From: CAZPQK01 sp964588695
GTDB taxonomy: Bacteria; Krumholzibacteriota; Krumholzibacteriia; WVZY01; JAKEHA01
Direction: 5' to 3'
Length of the DNA: 64,000 nt
Assembly (NCBI GenBank): GCA_964588695.1
Contig: CAZPQK010000004.1
Coordinates: 248,001-312,000, forward strand
This document shows, piece by piece, positions 52,817 to 61,376 of this stretch; the first letter of the stretch is position 1, and every line of letters starts with the position of its first letter. Under the pieces are notes generated by a model. That model was not told where the DNA came from, did not search any database, and was given only the letters and a program-made list of their open reading frames with translations. Both the position numbers and the translations under genes were made by a program.

Positions 52817-53761
52817 GTGGCGTACCTAAAGCGTAAACAGCAGGTCAGCAAGTACCTCGACCCGGCGGTCATTTCCAAACTGGGCAACATGGAGCTAAAG
52901 GCTCGCATGATCGTGGAGGGCTACATCGCGGGCCTGCACCGCAGTCCCTACCACGGGTTTTCGGTCGAGTTTGCCGAGTACCGCCAGTACATGCAGGGCG
53001 ATCCCATCAAGAACATCGACTGGAAAGTGTACGGCAAGACCGACCGGTCGTACGTGAAGGTGTTCGAAGAAGAGACCAACCTGATCGCCAATATCCTGTT
53101 GGACAAGAGTGGGTCGATGGGATTTCCCACCGAGAAGGATCGGCGCGATCGCGGGTCGGACAAGGACTCGGTCGACAAGCTTACCTACGGAAGCCTGCTA
53201 AGCGCGAGTCTGGCGCACATGATGGTCAAGCAACAGGACGCTGTGGGCCTGTGTGTGTTTGACGACGACGTGCGCACGCTCATTCCGCATCGGTCGGTGC
53301 GCAAACAGCTCTTTCACATTTTGCATAGCCTGGAAGGTGTTGCTCCCGGCGCGAAGACTAAGGTTAGTCCCACGCTGCACAAAATTGCCGAGCGCATGCA
53401 GCGCCGCGGGTTGATGATCCTGATCTCCGACCTCATGGACAACGCCGACGACATTATTCAAGGGCTTAAGCATTTTCGCCATCGCAATCATGAAGTGATT
53501 GTGTTCCACGTACTCGACCCGCTGGAGATGGACTTAGACCTGCGCGACGAGGTCGAGTTTGAAGACTTGGAAACCGGGCAGAAGCTTCGCCTGGAGCCTG
53601 CGTTCTTGCGCCAGCAGTACAACGCCGATGTCGCCGCGTGGATCGAGCGGCTTAACCGCGAATGTCGTCACCATCAAATTGACTACAACTTAATCCGCAC
53701 TGACACGTCGTTCGACGTCGCGCTGACCGCGTTTCTGGGTAAACGGTTGAGGCTCGGCTAG
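52817..53761 (+). CDS. DUF58 domain protein
   Basis: The 314-residue protein has the DUF58 core: RSPYHGFSVEFAEYRQYMQGDPIKNIDWKVYGKTDRSYVKVFEEETNL (near 40-90) and a von Willebrand-like strand LLDKSGSMGF (metal-adhesion DxSxS-like). It is the usual partner of MoxR. The start is GTG 52817. Its stop overlaps the next GTG (TAGTG). Confidence 0.92.
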   Translation: MAYLKRKQQVSKYLDPAVISKLGNMELKARMIVEGYIAGLHRSPYHGFSVEFAEYRQYMQGDPIKNIDWKVYGKTDRSYVKVFEEETNLIANILLDKSGSMGFPTEKDRRDRGSDKDSVDKLTYGSLLSASLAHMMVKQQDAVGLCVFDDDVRTLIPHRSVRKQLFHILHSLEGVAPGAKTKVSPTLHKIAERMQRRGLMILISDLMDNADDIIQGLKHFRHRNHEVIVFHVLDPLEMDLDLRDEVEFEDLETGQKLRLEPAFLRQQYNADVAAWIERLNRECRHHQIDYNLIRTDTSFDVALTAFLGKRLRLG

Positions 53762-55842
53762 TGCTAGGTTTTCTCAACGCATTGTTTTTGACGGGCCTGG
53801 TGGCGGCGGCAATTCCCGTGGTCATCCACCTGCTTAACCGGCGACGTACCAAGAAGATTCGGTTTAGTTCGCTCGAGTTTCTATCGGAAGTTTCCCGGCG
53901 GCGCATGCGGAAGATTAACCTGCGCCGAATCCTGGTGCTGATTCTGCGCACGCTCGCGGTGTTGTTCCTGGTGCTGGCGTTTGCTCGGCCAACACTTCGC
54001 GGTGTTGCCGCGCTGCTTCCGGGGAAGGCGCCCAAAGCCGTCGTGGTGGCGCTGGACAACTCGTTTAGTATGGGGCTCGAGCTAGAACAGGGAACGCTAT
54101 TCGATCGGGCGCGCGGACTGGCCGCGGACGTGGTCGACGAAGCCAACGGGAACGATGTGCTTAACCTGGTGACGTTCGCCTCGCGTCCGGAAGCGTCGCT
54201 CGAACGCGGGACGCGCAACCACTCGCTTATTCGCAATGCCCTGCGCGATGCGGCGGTGAGCCATGAGGCCACTTCCATCGGCCGCGCGGTGGCCTTTGCC
54301 AGCGAGTTGGTTACGAGTAGCGATATCGGTGTGGGCGAAGTCTACGTGATCTCGGACTTTCGCTATAACCGCGACACGACACTGGTGCCCGAAGGTCTCT
54401 CCAGCGACGACGTGCGCGTATACCTGGTTCCCGTGCAAGTTGACGACGCCGACAATGTGTCGATCGACCGCGTCATGGTGCCGCGTAAACTTCTGCGCGC
54501 GGGCGAGCTTATTCGTGTCAGCGCCGTGCTCACCAACCACTCCACTCAACGCGCGGTGGAAGTGCCGTTGGAGTTGCGCGTGGGCGAAGCTCGCAAAGCC
54601 GAAAAAGTGGTCACCCTTTCGCCCAGCGCGACCACGTCGGTGGCGTTTCCCATTTCGTTCAACGAAGCCGGGCTATACAACTGCACGATCTCCAAAAACC
54701 GCGACCGGCTTCCGGTGGACGACACGCGACACTTTGTCGTCGATGTGTCCAAGAGTGTTCCGGTCACGCTGGTGCGTGGGCGCCGAACGTTGGACGGGGA
54801 TGTGCCGTCGGCAGCGGGGTTCTTTTACCTGGAGAAAGCCCTCAACCCGCGCACCGCTGGCGACGCCGAGTTTGTTGTGCGCACCATCGACGAACGTGAC
54901 CTGGTAGCTGCATCGCTGCCGCGCCGCGGCGTGGTGGTGTGGGTGAACCCACAGAAGTTGCCTAACTCTCGCATGGCGTTGCTAGAACGCCACGTGCAGC
55001 GCGGCGGCGGGCTGTTGATCTTTCTCGGTAACGGCGACCGTCAGTTGCTAAGCGACCAGCGTTTTGCGGACTTCGTGGGGTTTAAGAGTGCAGCGCGCCG
55101 GTCGACGGGTGCGGTAGGCGGCTACACAAGTTTTCAAAAAGAGCACCCGGTGTTTGCGTTGTTCAACGACGAAGAGTTAGAGCTCCTCGCGCGCACGCGG
55201 GTAAGCGATTACGTCTCGGTGCGCGGCGTTGCGCCCGATTCGATTCTCGCGTACGTTGCCGCCGGCGACCCCGCGATTTGGGAAGTGCAGCGGGGGCAGG
55301 GAAAGATTCTGGTGTGCGCCGCGGCACCCGACCTGCAAAGTGGCGACTTGCCGCTCTCGCCGATGTTTCTGCCGATGGTGCATACCTCGGTGTCGTATTT
55401 AGCCAGCGCCGGTGATCTTGATCGCCGCGGCGAAGACTTCGCTGGCGAAGCCGTCTACCTGGATGCGCCCGAAGATGTGTTGTCGTCCTCTGCATTGGTG
55501 GTGCGCGATCCACAAGGCCAACCCATTCGCCCCGCGTTCTTCGAAACCCCGCAGGGAACCCGTCGCGTGGTAATCGATCGACCCACCGAAGTCGGCGTGT
55601 ACGGTTTGTATAACGACACCACACTGGTTACGCACGCGGTGGTGAATGTCGATGCGCGCGAATCAAACCTCACGGTGTCCACCATGGACACCAACCACGA
55701 CGCGGTCGCAGTGGTAAGCGCCGACGAAGGCTTCACCGAAAACCTCCGCGCCCAACGCCAGGGCCGAGAAATCTTCGCGTTCTTCCTGCTGCTCAGCGCG
55801 GTTGCGCTAGCTGCGGAATCGATTCTAGGGCGCCACGCGTAG
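53761..55842 (+). CDS. BatA-domain membrane protein with von Willebrand-type region
   Basis: The 693-residue protein starts with the BatA N-terminal membrane domain: LFLTGLVAAAIPVVIHLLNRRRTKKIRFSSLEFL. A second membrane helix (about 55-78) follows, then a von Willebrand A-like region (about 95-210; VVALDNSFSMG), a long beta-rich periplasmic region and a last helix near 670-685. Such proteins complete MoxR/DUF58 modules and may act in aerotolerance or periplasmic protein maturation. The last 15 codons are repeated downstream at 56543-56591. Confidence 0.88.
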   Translation: MLGFLNALFLTGLVAAAIPVVIHLLNRRRTKKIRFSSLEFLSEVSRRRMRKINLRRILVLILRTLAVLFLVLAFARPTLRGVAALLPGKAPKAVVVALDNSFSMGLELEQGTLFDRARGLAADVVDEANGNDVLNLVTFASRPEASLERGTRNHSLIRNALRDAAVSHEATSIGRAVAFASELVTSSDIGVGEVYVISDFRYNRDTTLVPEGLSSDDVRVYLVPVQVDDADNVSIDRVMVPRKLLRAGELIRVSAVLTNHSTQRAVEVPLELRVGEARKAEKVVTLSPSATTSVAFPISFNEAGLYNCTISKNRDRLPVDDTRHFVVDVSKSVPVTLVRGRRTLDGDVPSAAGFFYLEKALNPRTAGDAEFVVRTIDERDLVAASLPRRGVVVWVNPQKLPNSRMALLERHVQRGGGLLIFLGNGDRQLLSDQRFADFVGFKSAARRSTGAVGGYTSFQKEHPVFALFNDEELELLARTRVSDYVSVRGVAPDSILAYVAAGDPAIWEVQRGQGKILVCAAAPDLQSGDLPLSPMFLPMVHTSVSYLASAGDLDRRGEDFAGEAVYLDAPEDVLSSSALVVRDPQGQPIRPAFFETPQGTRRVVIDRPTEVGVYGLYNDTTLVTHAVVNVDARESNLTVSTMDTNHDAVAVVSADEGFTENLRAQRQGREIFAFFLLLSAVALAAESILGRHA

Positions 55843-55843
55843 G
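55795..55843 (+). repeat. 49-bp direct repeat, copy 1 (inside BatA-gene 3' end)
   Basis: This segment covers the last codons and stop of the BatA-domain gene. It matches 56543-56591 at 48 of 49 positions; the copies are 748 bases apart. It contains an AGCGC/GCGCT hairpin and the palindrome GAATCGATTC, altered to GAATCGGTTC in copy 2. Confidence 0.9.
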
Positions 55844-55914
55844 CCCCTGGGTTACGTTCGGAGGCGCAAGCATGCTACACTTGAACCGCAGTTTGCAGCC
55901 TAGGGGAGGCTACT

Positions 55915-56463
55915 ATGACCGACAAGACTTGCACCCCGCCAGCGTTTCTCCGTGGACGAATGTCGGCCGCTATCCTCCGCAGAATCGTTTTCTGCCTACT
56001 TTTTTTCTTTGTGTTCTATTCAGATAGTGTTGAAGCAGTGCTCGAGACCGGGCCTGGAAGTCATCTCGCGTGGGACTTCAGCAAAGGTACCGCCGTCAGC
56101 GACAGCGTTGACTTCCGAATGATATTTGTCCGATTGGGTTCTGGTGGCTGTCTAGTTTCATTCTCGGCGACTACGGGTGGTTTTCTTGATATCGGCGCTG
56201 GAGTTTATCGCGCGACAGGCGCCACCGCATTGGACGACGTAACTATCGCTTCATCCATGCCGTCCGATTACCTGTCCGGCGTCTGCGCCGACGTCGGCGC
56301 AGTCTACGTGGTTCGAACAGCAGAGAATCACTACGCAAAGTTCATTCTTCGCGAGTTCGACATCCTTTTTGCTTACCAGGCGGACGGCAGTACAAGTCTT
56401 GACGAAACAGTTCCGGTGCGTTCATTAACCTGGGGGAGAGTTAAGGCGACATGGCACGAATAG
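55915..56463 (+). CDS. Secreted protein of unknown function, paralog 1
   Basis: The 182-residue protein has a signal peptide (about 16-41, after a short N-tail) and a beta-rich domain: LAWDFSKGTAVSDSVDFRMIF, SATTGGFLDIGAGVYRATGATALDDV and RTAENHYAKFILREFDILFAYQADGSTSLDETVP. I do not recognise a family. A close paralog lies at 56708-57215 with the same landmarks. GGGGAGG upstream supports ATG 55915. Its last codons overlap a second, truncated reading frame (56451). Confidence 0.65.
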   Translation: MTDKTCTPPAFLRGRMSAAILRRIVFCLLFFFVFYSDSVEAVLETGPGSHLAWDFSKGTAVSDSVDFRMIFVRLGSGGCLVSFSATTGGFLDIGAGVYRATGATALDDVTIASSMPSDYLSGVCADVGAVYVVRTAENHYAKFILREFDILFAYQADGSTSLDETVPVRSLTWGRVKATWHE

Positions 56464-56558
56464 TAGTTTTTATAAGCATGTCCGTGGTTGCCTTGTTTGC
56501 GAGTGGTTCCAGCGCCACAGTTGTTGACGCTGACTCACTTTTAGCGCGGTTGCGCTAG
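56451..56558 (+). pseudogene. Truncated secreted-protein gene cut by the 49-bp repeat
   Basis: ATG 56451 overlaps the end of paralog 1 and opens a signal-peptide-like sequence (MARIVVFISMSVVALFASG, then SSATVVDADSLL). The last codons come from the inserted repeat copy and end in TAG. A normal secreted gene appears to have been cut off after about 31 codons at the repeat junction. Confidence 0.45.
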
Positions 56559-56591
56559 CTGCGGAATCGGTTCTAGGGCGCCACGCGTAGG
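56543..56591 (+). repeat. 49-bp direct repeat, copy 2 (displaced BatA-gene 3' end)
   Basis: It repeats the BatA-gene end with one A-to-G change (Ile to Val in that frame). Here it is not attached to a BatA gene. It lies directly at the break in the truncated gene at 56451-56558, so it marks a recombination or duplication junction, or an assembly join. The stretch 56592-56707 holds only a TTGACA (56616) with a poor -10. Confidence 0.85.
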
Positions 56592-56707
56592 GGCGGCTAA
56601 ATGTTTGCGATACAATTGACAGTAGACGTCTTTGCACGATGGAATTCTTTTGTGTCGAATCTCCACACGGTGGGCGCTTCAGCCACATTCTTTGACTGGG
56701 ATAAGTC

Positions 56708-57215
56708 GTGCGAATTAATGCTCTGCTCTTTCTTATAGTATTGGGTTTATCGGCAGCACTTCCAAGATTGTCACAAAGCACAATTGAGACGGGAATTGGA
56801 AACCAGTGGCAATGGGACTTCAGCAATACCACTAGTGCAAGCGACAGCGTTGACTACCGTGTGCTGGTTTCGCGCTCCGCAGAGTCTGGAACTCTTTACA
56901 GTTTTTCTGCGACGACCCATGGATACGTCGACATCGGCGCGGCGTTGTACAAAGTCTCGGGTGCCTTGATGTTGGACGACGTGATTGAGGCCTCCGCCGA
57001 TCCGTTTGACTACAAGAAGTCGGAATGTGTCGAGATCAATGCGATCTACATCATCAGAACCGCCGAAGNNNNNNNNNNACTTCGCAAAGTTTGTTGTTCG
57101 CGAGTTTGATGTGTTATACGCCTATCAAGATGACGGTACTCGCAATCTTGACACCACCGTTCCTGTGGCGGAGTCCACCTGGGGGCGCATCAAATCGCTT
57201 TGGAGTGGGAGATAA
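56708..57215 (+). CDS. Secreted protein of unknown function, paralog 2 (interrupted by 10 Ns)
   Basis: From GTG 56708 the product has a signal peptide (INALLFLIVLGLSAALP), then WQWDFSNTTSASDSVDYRVLV, SATTHGYVDIGAALYKVSGALMLDDV and YIIRTAE. After the gap at 57069-57078 it resumes as FAKFVVREFDVLYAYQDDGTRNLDTTVP and ends WGRIKSLWSGR. The parts match paralog 1 end to end. With exactly 10 Ns the two parts are out of frame. Comparison with paralog 1 predicts only about three missing bases, so the gap is an arbitrary scaffold spacer and the gene is probably intact. Confidence 0.6.
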
Positions 57216-57245
57216 GCGATGCGAAAGACCGATAGTCGGGAGGGC

Positions 57246-57274
57246 TTGTATGCTATAAGACGGTTATCTATAAC
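57246..57274 (+). promoter_or_regulatory. Candidate promoter for mfd
   Basis: TTGTAT (57246-57251), 17 bases and TATAAC (57269-57274) form a good sigma-70-type promoter. It would give a leader of about 175 bases before the mfd start. Confidence 0.5.
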
Positions 57275-57308
57275 TCATATATGCGCACTTTTTTGAGCAG
57301 TACTGGCG

Positions 57309-57428
57309 CCGGGCACGCCTGCTGATCGCGGCAACCACAGGCGGCGCAAGGTACTTGCAACCTTCCAACCGCCCGGTTACCTTTAGCTGAGTAAACATCA
57401 CCTCCCCCCGGTTTTCCAACCGGCGGGG
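57309..57428 (+). promoter_or_regulatory. Structured mfd leader: three-way-junction RNA plus GC-rich hairpin
   Basis: CCGGGC (57309-57314) pairs with GCCCGG (57371-57376) and encloses two hairpins. These are CGCCTG/CAGGCG (57316-57321/57338-57343) and AAGGT/ACCTT (57348-57352/57360-57364); GCAAG/CTTGC is an alternative to the latter. A terminator-like hairpin follows (57404-57428, CCCC-CCGGTT / AACCGG-C-GGGG) with a weak CTTTCT tail before mfd. The layout resembles an aptamer plus expression platform but matches no class I know. Confidence 0.4.
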
Positions 57429-57455
57429 CTTTCTGCGTCTTGCCCCAAGAGGATT

Positions 57456-60400
57456 ATGGCCCGATCCACCAACCCGTTCGTCGACAAGGTTCAGCACACC
57501 GAACCATTCGGACCGCTACGTGCCGCCGTGGAAAAGGCCGGCCGCGCGGCGCGGGCGTTGGCGGCGCACGCTGCCGGGCGTCCGGACGATACGCTAGGGC
57601 CGATCACCGACAAGACCGAACAACAGCGGCGCGTTCACGTATCGGGTCTCCGGGGAAGCGCGTTTGTACTGATGGCCGAAGCGTTGCGCGATCGCCTGCA
57701 GCAAAAGGTCGTCATCGTCTGCCCGGACGAAGAGTCTGCCGAAGACACCGTCAGTGATCTGCGCACAGTGACCACTGCTCGCGTGGCGCTCTTACCCGAG
57801 CGCGACATTCTTCCCCATCACGTTCACTCGCGTGAAAACCTCACCGTCCGCGGCGACCGCAACGAAACGCTGCTGCGCATTTTGCGCGGCGACGTCGACA
57901 TTGTGGTGACTAGCCTGTTGGGCTATCTGGAAAAGACGGTCACGGTAAACGCGCTCACGGGCGCGCAGGTCACGATCAACGCCGAAGATACGATCGACTT
58001 GGAAGAACTTCGTCGGTCGCTCACCGACTTGGGCTACGACGCAGTGCCCGTGGTGGAAGAGTCGGGGCAGTTTGCCGTGCGCGGGTCGATCATCGACATC
58101 TTCGACCCGTCGTGGGACTTGCCGGTGCGGATTGAATTGTTCGACGACGAGATCGAGTCGCTGCGCACGTTCGACCTGGACAACCAACGCTCCATCGACA
58201 TGGTGCAAAGTGTCACCGTACTTCCGGCGTCGAACGTTCATGTCGACGACGACGCAACCGATGCCATGCGCGAGTACCTTAAGGCGCGCGACTTCGACGA
58301 CGAGCTGATCGACCGGATCGCATCGCAAGTTGTTTTGGGAAGACACTCGTACTTAACCCGTCGGTATGCGCCCGCGTTGGGCCAGCAGGGTTCGCTCTTG
58401 GACTACTTCACCGAACCACCGATGCTATTTTTCAATCGGGTTGGGGCGCAGTACCGGGTGTACGCGAAACTAAAAGACGATCTGGAACGTTCGGCGGATC
58501 TGTTGGACGACGACTATCCGCTATTGGGTTTTTCCGATTACACCCACGACCCCGACTATCACCGCGCGTACGGCGGCGCGCCCATTTATGTGTGGGAGTT
58601 GGCGCCGGGTGCGACCGGAAAAGGTGACGGGGAGGCTACGACCAGCGCTGGTCGTGACGAGACCACCGCCGAAACGTCGCCGGCCTCGGCAAGCGAGCCT
58701 GCCGATGGCGAAGCCCCGCCCGACCACGACGACTCGCCGGCCAGGGTGCCAGAGCCGACGATCAAACCCGGCGAACCGCACATCAAGTTCGCGGTGCAAC
58801 AGCACCCGGCGGTTGCGGGCAAACTCGACCCGCTGATCGGACACATTCGTAAACTTCGTCGCAGCGGTATCGACACCTACATCTACTCCGAAACCGCAAC
58901 GCAGCGCGACCGCATGGCGGACATGCTGGAAGGCGACGAAGAGCTGGTTCATCTTCCCGTCGGTTGGCTGACCAACGGCTTCATTTGGGAAGACGCCCAA
59001 CTCGCGCTGCTTACCGACCACGAAATCTTTGGTCGCATGTTGCCGCGTCCGCGTCGCAAAGGAAAGAAGCGCCGCCAGCAAGCGTTTCGCCACGATCACT
59101 TGAACGTCGGCGACTACGTTGTGCACGTTGATTATGGCATCGGCCGTTTTGTTGGCCTCGACAAACTGGGCGGCCGCGAAAGCGGCGCGGCGGGCAACCA
59201 GGACCGCGAATGCCTCATCATCCGCTTCTCCGGCGACGATAAAATATACGTACCGCTCGACCAGATGAACCTGGTGGAAAAGTACGTCGGCCGCGAAGGC
59301 GTTGCGCCCAAAATGGATAGCCTGGGGAGTAGCCGCTGGCAAAAGTCCAAAGAAAACGCGCGCAAGGCCGTCGAAGACATCGCGCGCGAGTTGCTGGAAG
59401 TGTACGCGCAACGCGAACTGGCCGAAGGCCACGCGTTTGGCCCCGACACCGCGTGGCAACAGGAGTTGGAAGCATCCTTTCCGTACGAAGAAACGCCGCA
59501 TCAACTGCGCGCCACCGACGAGATAAAAAAAGACATGGAGTCGCGACAACCCATGGACCGCCTGGTGTGCGGCGACGTGGGGTTTGGCAAGACCGAGGTG
59601 GCCATCCGCGCGGCGTTCAAGGCGGCGTCGCAGGGCAAACAAGTCGCGGTGCTGGTGCCAACCACGCTTCTGGCGATGCAGCACTACCAAACGTTTCAGG
59701 AGCGGTTGGAGCGCTTCCCGTTGAAGATTGGACAACTAAGCCGGTTTGTTTCGACCGCCGAACAAAAGAAAGTTGTCGAGGGGTTACAAAACGGCGACAT
59801 CGATTTGGTTGTTGGAACGCACCGCTTGCTTTCCAAAGATGTAAAATTCAAGCGCCTCGGCCTGCTGGTCGTTGACGAAGAACATCGCTTTGGCGTTAAA
59901 CACAAAGAGCGGCTCAAGGCCATCGCCAAAAACGTCGACGTGTTGTCGATGACGGCGACACCGATTCCGCGAACGTTGTACATGTCGTTATCCGGTCTGC
60001 GACAGATTTCTGTCATCGACACGCCGCCGCGTAACCGTCACCCGGTCAAAACCGAAGTGCTGCCCTTTGACGACGAACTCATCGCACGCACCATCACCGA
60101 AGAACTTCGTCGCGACGGCCAGGTGTTTTTTGTACACAACCGTGTGGAGTCGATTGCGAGTATTAAAGCGTACCTGGAACGTCTGCTTCCTGGCGTGCGC
60201 TTTGGCGTCGGCCACGGCCAAATGACCGAGTCCGAGTTGGAGAAAGTCATCCTCGACTTTGGCAACCGCGAATACGACGTACTGATTAGCACCATGATTA
60301 TCGAGTCCGGTCTGGACTTTCCCAACGTCAACACCATGATCGTCAACCGCGCCGATCGATTTGGTCTTGCGCAGTTGTATCAATTGCGTGGGCGTGTGGG

Positions 60401-61208
60401 CCGTCGCGAGAAGCAGGCGTACGCGTACTTCCTGGTACCGCGACAACTTTCGCTTACCGAAAACGCGATGAAGCGTTTGGAGGCGATGGAAGAGTTCGAG
60501 GACTTGGGCAGCGGCTACCGCCTGGCGATGCGCGACCTGGAGATTCGCGGCGCGGGTAATGTGCTGGGTACCGAACAACACGGTCACGTTGCCGCGATCG
60601 GTTTCGAACTCTACTGCAAGATGCTTAAAGAGGCAGTGGATCGCCTTAAAGGCGAAGCGCCCGCCGAAATGCCTGACTGCAAAATCGACGCGCCCTACGA
60701 CGCTTACCTTCCGGCGACCTATGTGACCGACGCCGACGAGCGCATGATTATCTACCGCCGACTCGCGAGTGCGATGGATGCCGACACGGTCGGCGCCATC
60801 GAAGGCGAGCTGCGCGACCGCTTCGGTGTGCTTCCCCAACCCGCCGAGCAACTGGTCCACCTCGCCGAAGTCCGAGCCGAGGCCGCCCGCCTCGGCGTTT
60901 CGGTGATTCGTTTTAAGACCGGCCCCGCCAGTGGCGCCAAACAAGCGTGGGCTCCGCCCGGGACGACCCTGGCCAAACGCATGGCCGCGGAGCTTACCGC
61001 CATCGCCTGCACTCTGGAGTTTGCGCCGGGAAAGACGCTGGAGCCCGCTCAGATGGGCCGATTGGTGGAAACTTTTGACCAGCGTCTTGGGTTTAAAGCC
61101 CAGAAGACGTTAGGCGTAACCCTGACAGCGGCGCCGGAACGCCCCCTCTTGCAGGACCTTAGAAACCTGTTGCAGGTGGCCCATTTTTCCGATAACATTA
61201 ATGTTTAG
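57456..61208 (+). CDS. mfd: Transcription-repair coupling factor Mfd
   Basis: The 1250-residue ATP-dependent translocase removes RNA polymerase stalled at DNA damage and recruits UvrA. It has a UvrB-like N-terminal part (about 35-365), an RNA-polymerase-interacting CarD-like domain (HLNVGDYVVHVDYGIGRFVGLDKLGG, near 550), and the RecG-like motor with DRLVCGDVGFGKTEVAIRAAF (Walker A), VVDEEHRFGVKHKE (DEEH box) and QLYQLRGRVGR. The C-terminal TRCF domain follows (about 1050-1250). An acidic low-complexity insert (about 385-440) interrupts the N-terminal region and is unusual. AGAGGA precedes ATG 57456. Confidence 0.96.
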   Translation: MARSTNPFVDKVQHTEPFGPLRAAVEKAGRAARALAAHAAGRPDDTLGPITDKTEQQRRVHVSGLRGSAFVLMAEALRDRLQQKVVIVCPDEESAEDTVSDLRTVTTARVALLPERDILPHHVHSRENLTVRGDRNETLLRILRGDVDIVVTSLLGYLEKTVTVNALTGAQVTINAEDTIDLEELRRSLTDLGYDAVPVVEESGQFAVRGSIIDIFDPSWDLPVRIELFDDEIESLRTFDLDNQRSIDMVQSVTVLPASNVHVDDDATDAMREYLKARDFDDELIDRIASQVVLGRHSYLTRRYAPALGQQGSLLDYFTEPPMLFFNRVGAQYRVYAKLKDDLERSADLLDDDYPLLGFSDYTHDPDYHRAYGGAPIYVWELAPGATGKGDGEATTSAGRDETTAETSPASASEPADGEAPPDHDDSPARVPEPTIKPGEPHIKFAVQQHPAVAGKLDPLIGHIRKLRRSGIDTYIYSETATQRDRMADMLEGDEELVHLPVGWLTNGFIWEDAQLALLTDHEIFGRMLPRPRRKGKKRRQQAFRHDHLNVGDYVVHVDYGIGRFVGLDKLGGRESGAAGNQDRECLIIRFSGDDKIYVPLDQMNLVEKYVGREGVAPKMDSLGSSRWQKSKENARKAVEDIARELLEVYAQRELAEGHAFGPDTAWQQELEASFPYEETPHQLRATDEIKKDMESRQPMDRLVCGDVGFGKTEVAIRAAFKAASQGKQVAVLVPTTLLAMQHYQTFQERLERFPLKIGQLSRFVSTAEQKKVVEGLQNGDIDLVVGTHRLLSKDVKFKRLGLLVVDEEHRFGVKHKERLKAIAKNVDVLSMTATPIPRTLYMSLSGLRQISVIDTPPRNRHPVKTEVLPFDDELIARTITEELRRDGQVFFVHNRVESIASIKAYLERLLPGVRFGVGHGQMTESELEKVILDFGNREYDVLISTMIIESGLDFPNVNTMIVNRADRFGLAQLYQLRGRVGRREKQAYAYFLVPRQLSLTENAMKRLEAMEEFEDLGSGYRLAMRDLEIRGAGNVLGTEQHGHVAAIGFELYCKMLKEAVDRLKGEAPAEMPDCKIDAPYDAYLPATYVTDADERMIIYRRLASAMDADTVGAIEGELRDRFGVLPQPAEQLVHLAEVRAEAARLGVSVIRFKTGPASGAKQAWAPPGTTLAKRMAAELTAIACTLEFAPGKTLEPAQMGRLVETFDQRLGFKAQKTLGVTLTAAPERPLLQDLRNLLQVAHFSDNINV

Positions 61209-61241
61209 CCGAGGTTAGCGATTTCGTTATCCCGGCTTTTT
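61207..61241 (+). terminator. Intrinsic terminator after mfd
   Basis: AGCCG/CGGCT, GG/CC and TAGCG/CGTTA form an interrupted stem with a bulged A, a T-T mismatch and an ATTT loop, followed by TTTTT. It starts inside the mfd stop codon region. Confidence 0.75.
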
Positions 61242-61376
61242 CGTTACCGGGCACCCGGTCCGCAATTATCGCAGTAACGCTTCATCCGATCCAGATCGAG
61301 CCCCGCAGTTCGTTCCTACGACTAGGGATTTAGGAACGTTTGCCAGCGGTGCCATCTATCTAAGGAGTACTTTTTA

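Noticed and set aside
57309..57376. Cyclic-di-GMP-I riboswitch as identity of the mfd leader
   Set aside because: The three-way shape and a CACGC segment are suggestive, but the conserved GGCAAACC and CGCAAAGCC elements are not in the right places; left as unclassified.
58521..59735. Long open frame on the - strand (404 codons) opposite mfd
   Set aside because: It is a GC-rich antisense shadow with a low-complexity Arg/Phe/Val composition, no family motif and no ribosome-binding site; mfd on the other strand is certain.
59988..60944. Second long antisense open frame opposite mfd (318 codons)
   Set aside because: Same reasons: no motif and fully covered by the conserved mfd helicase region.
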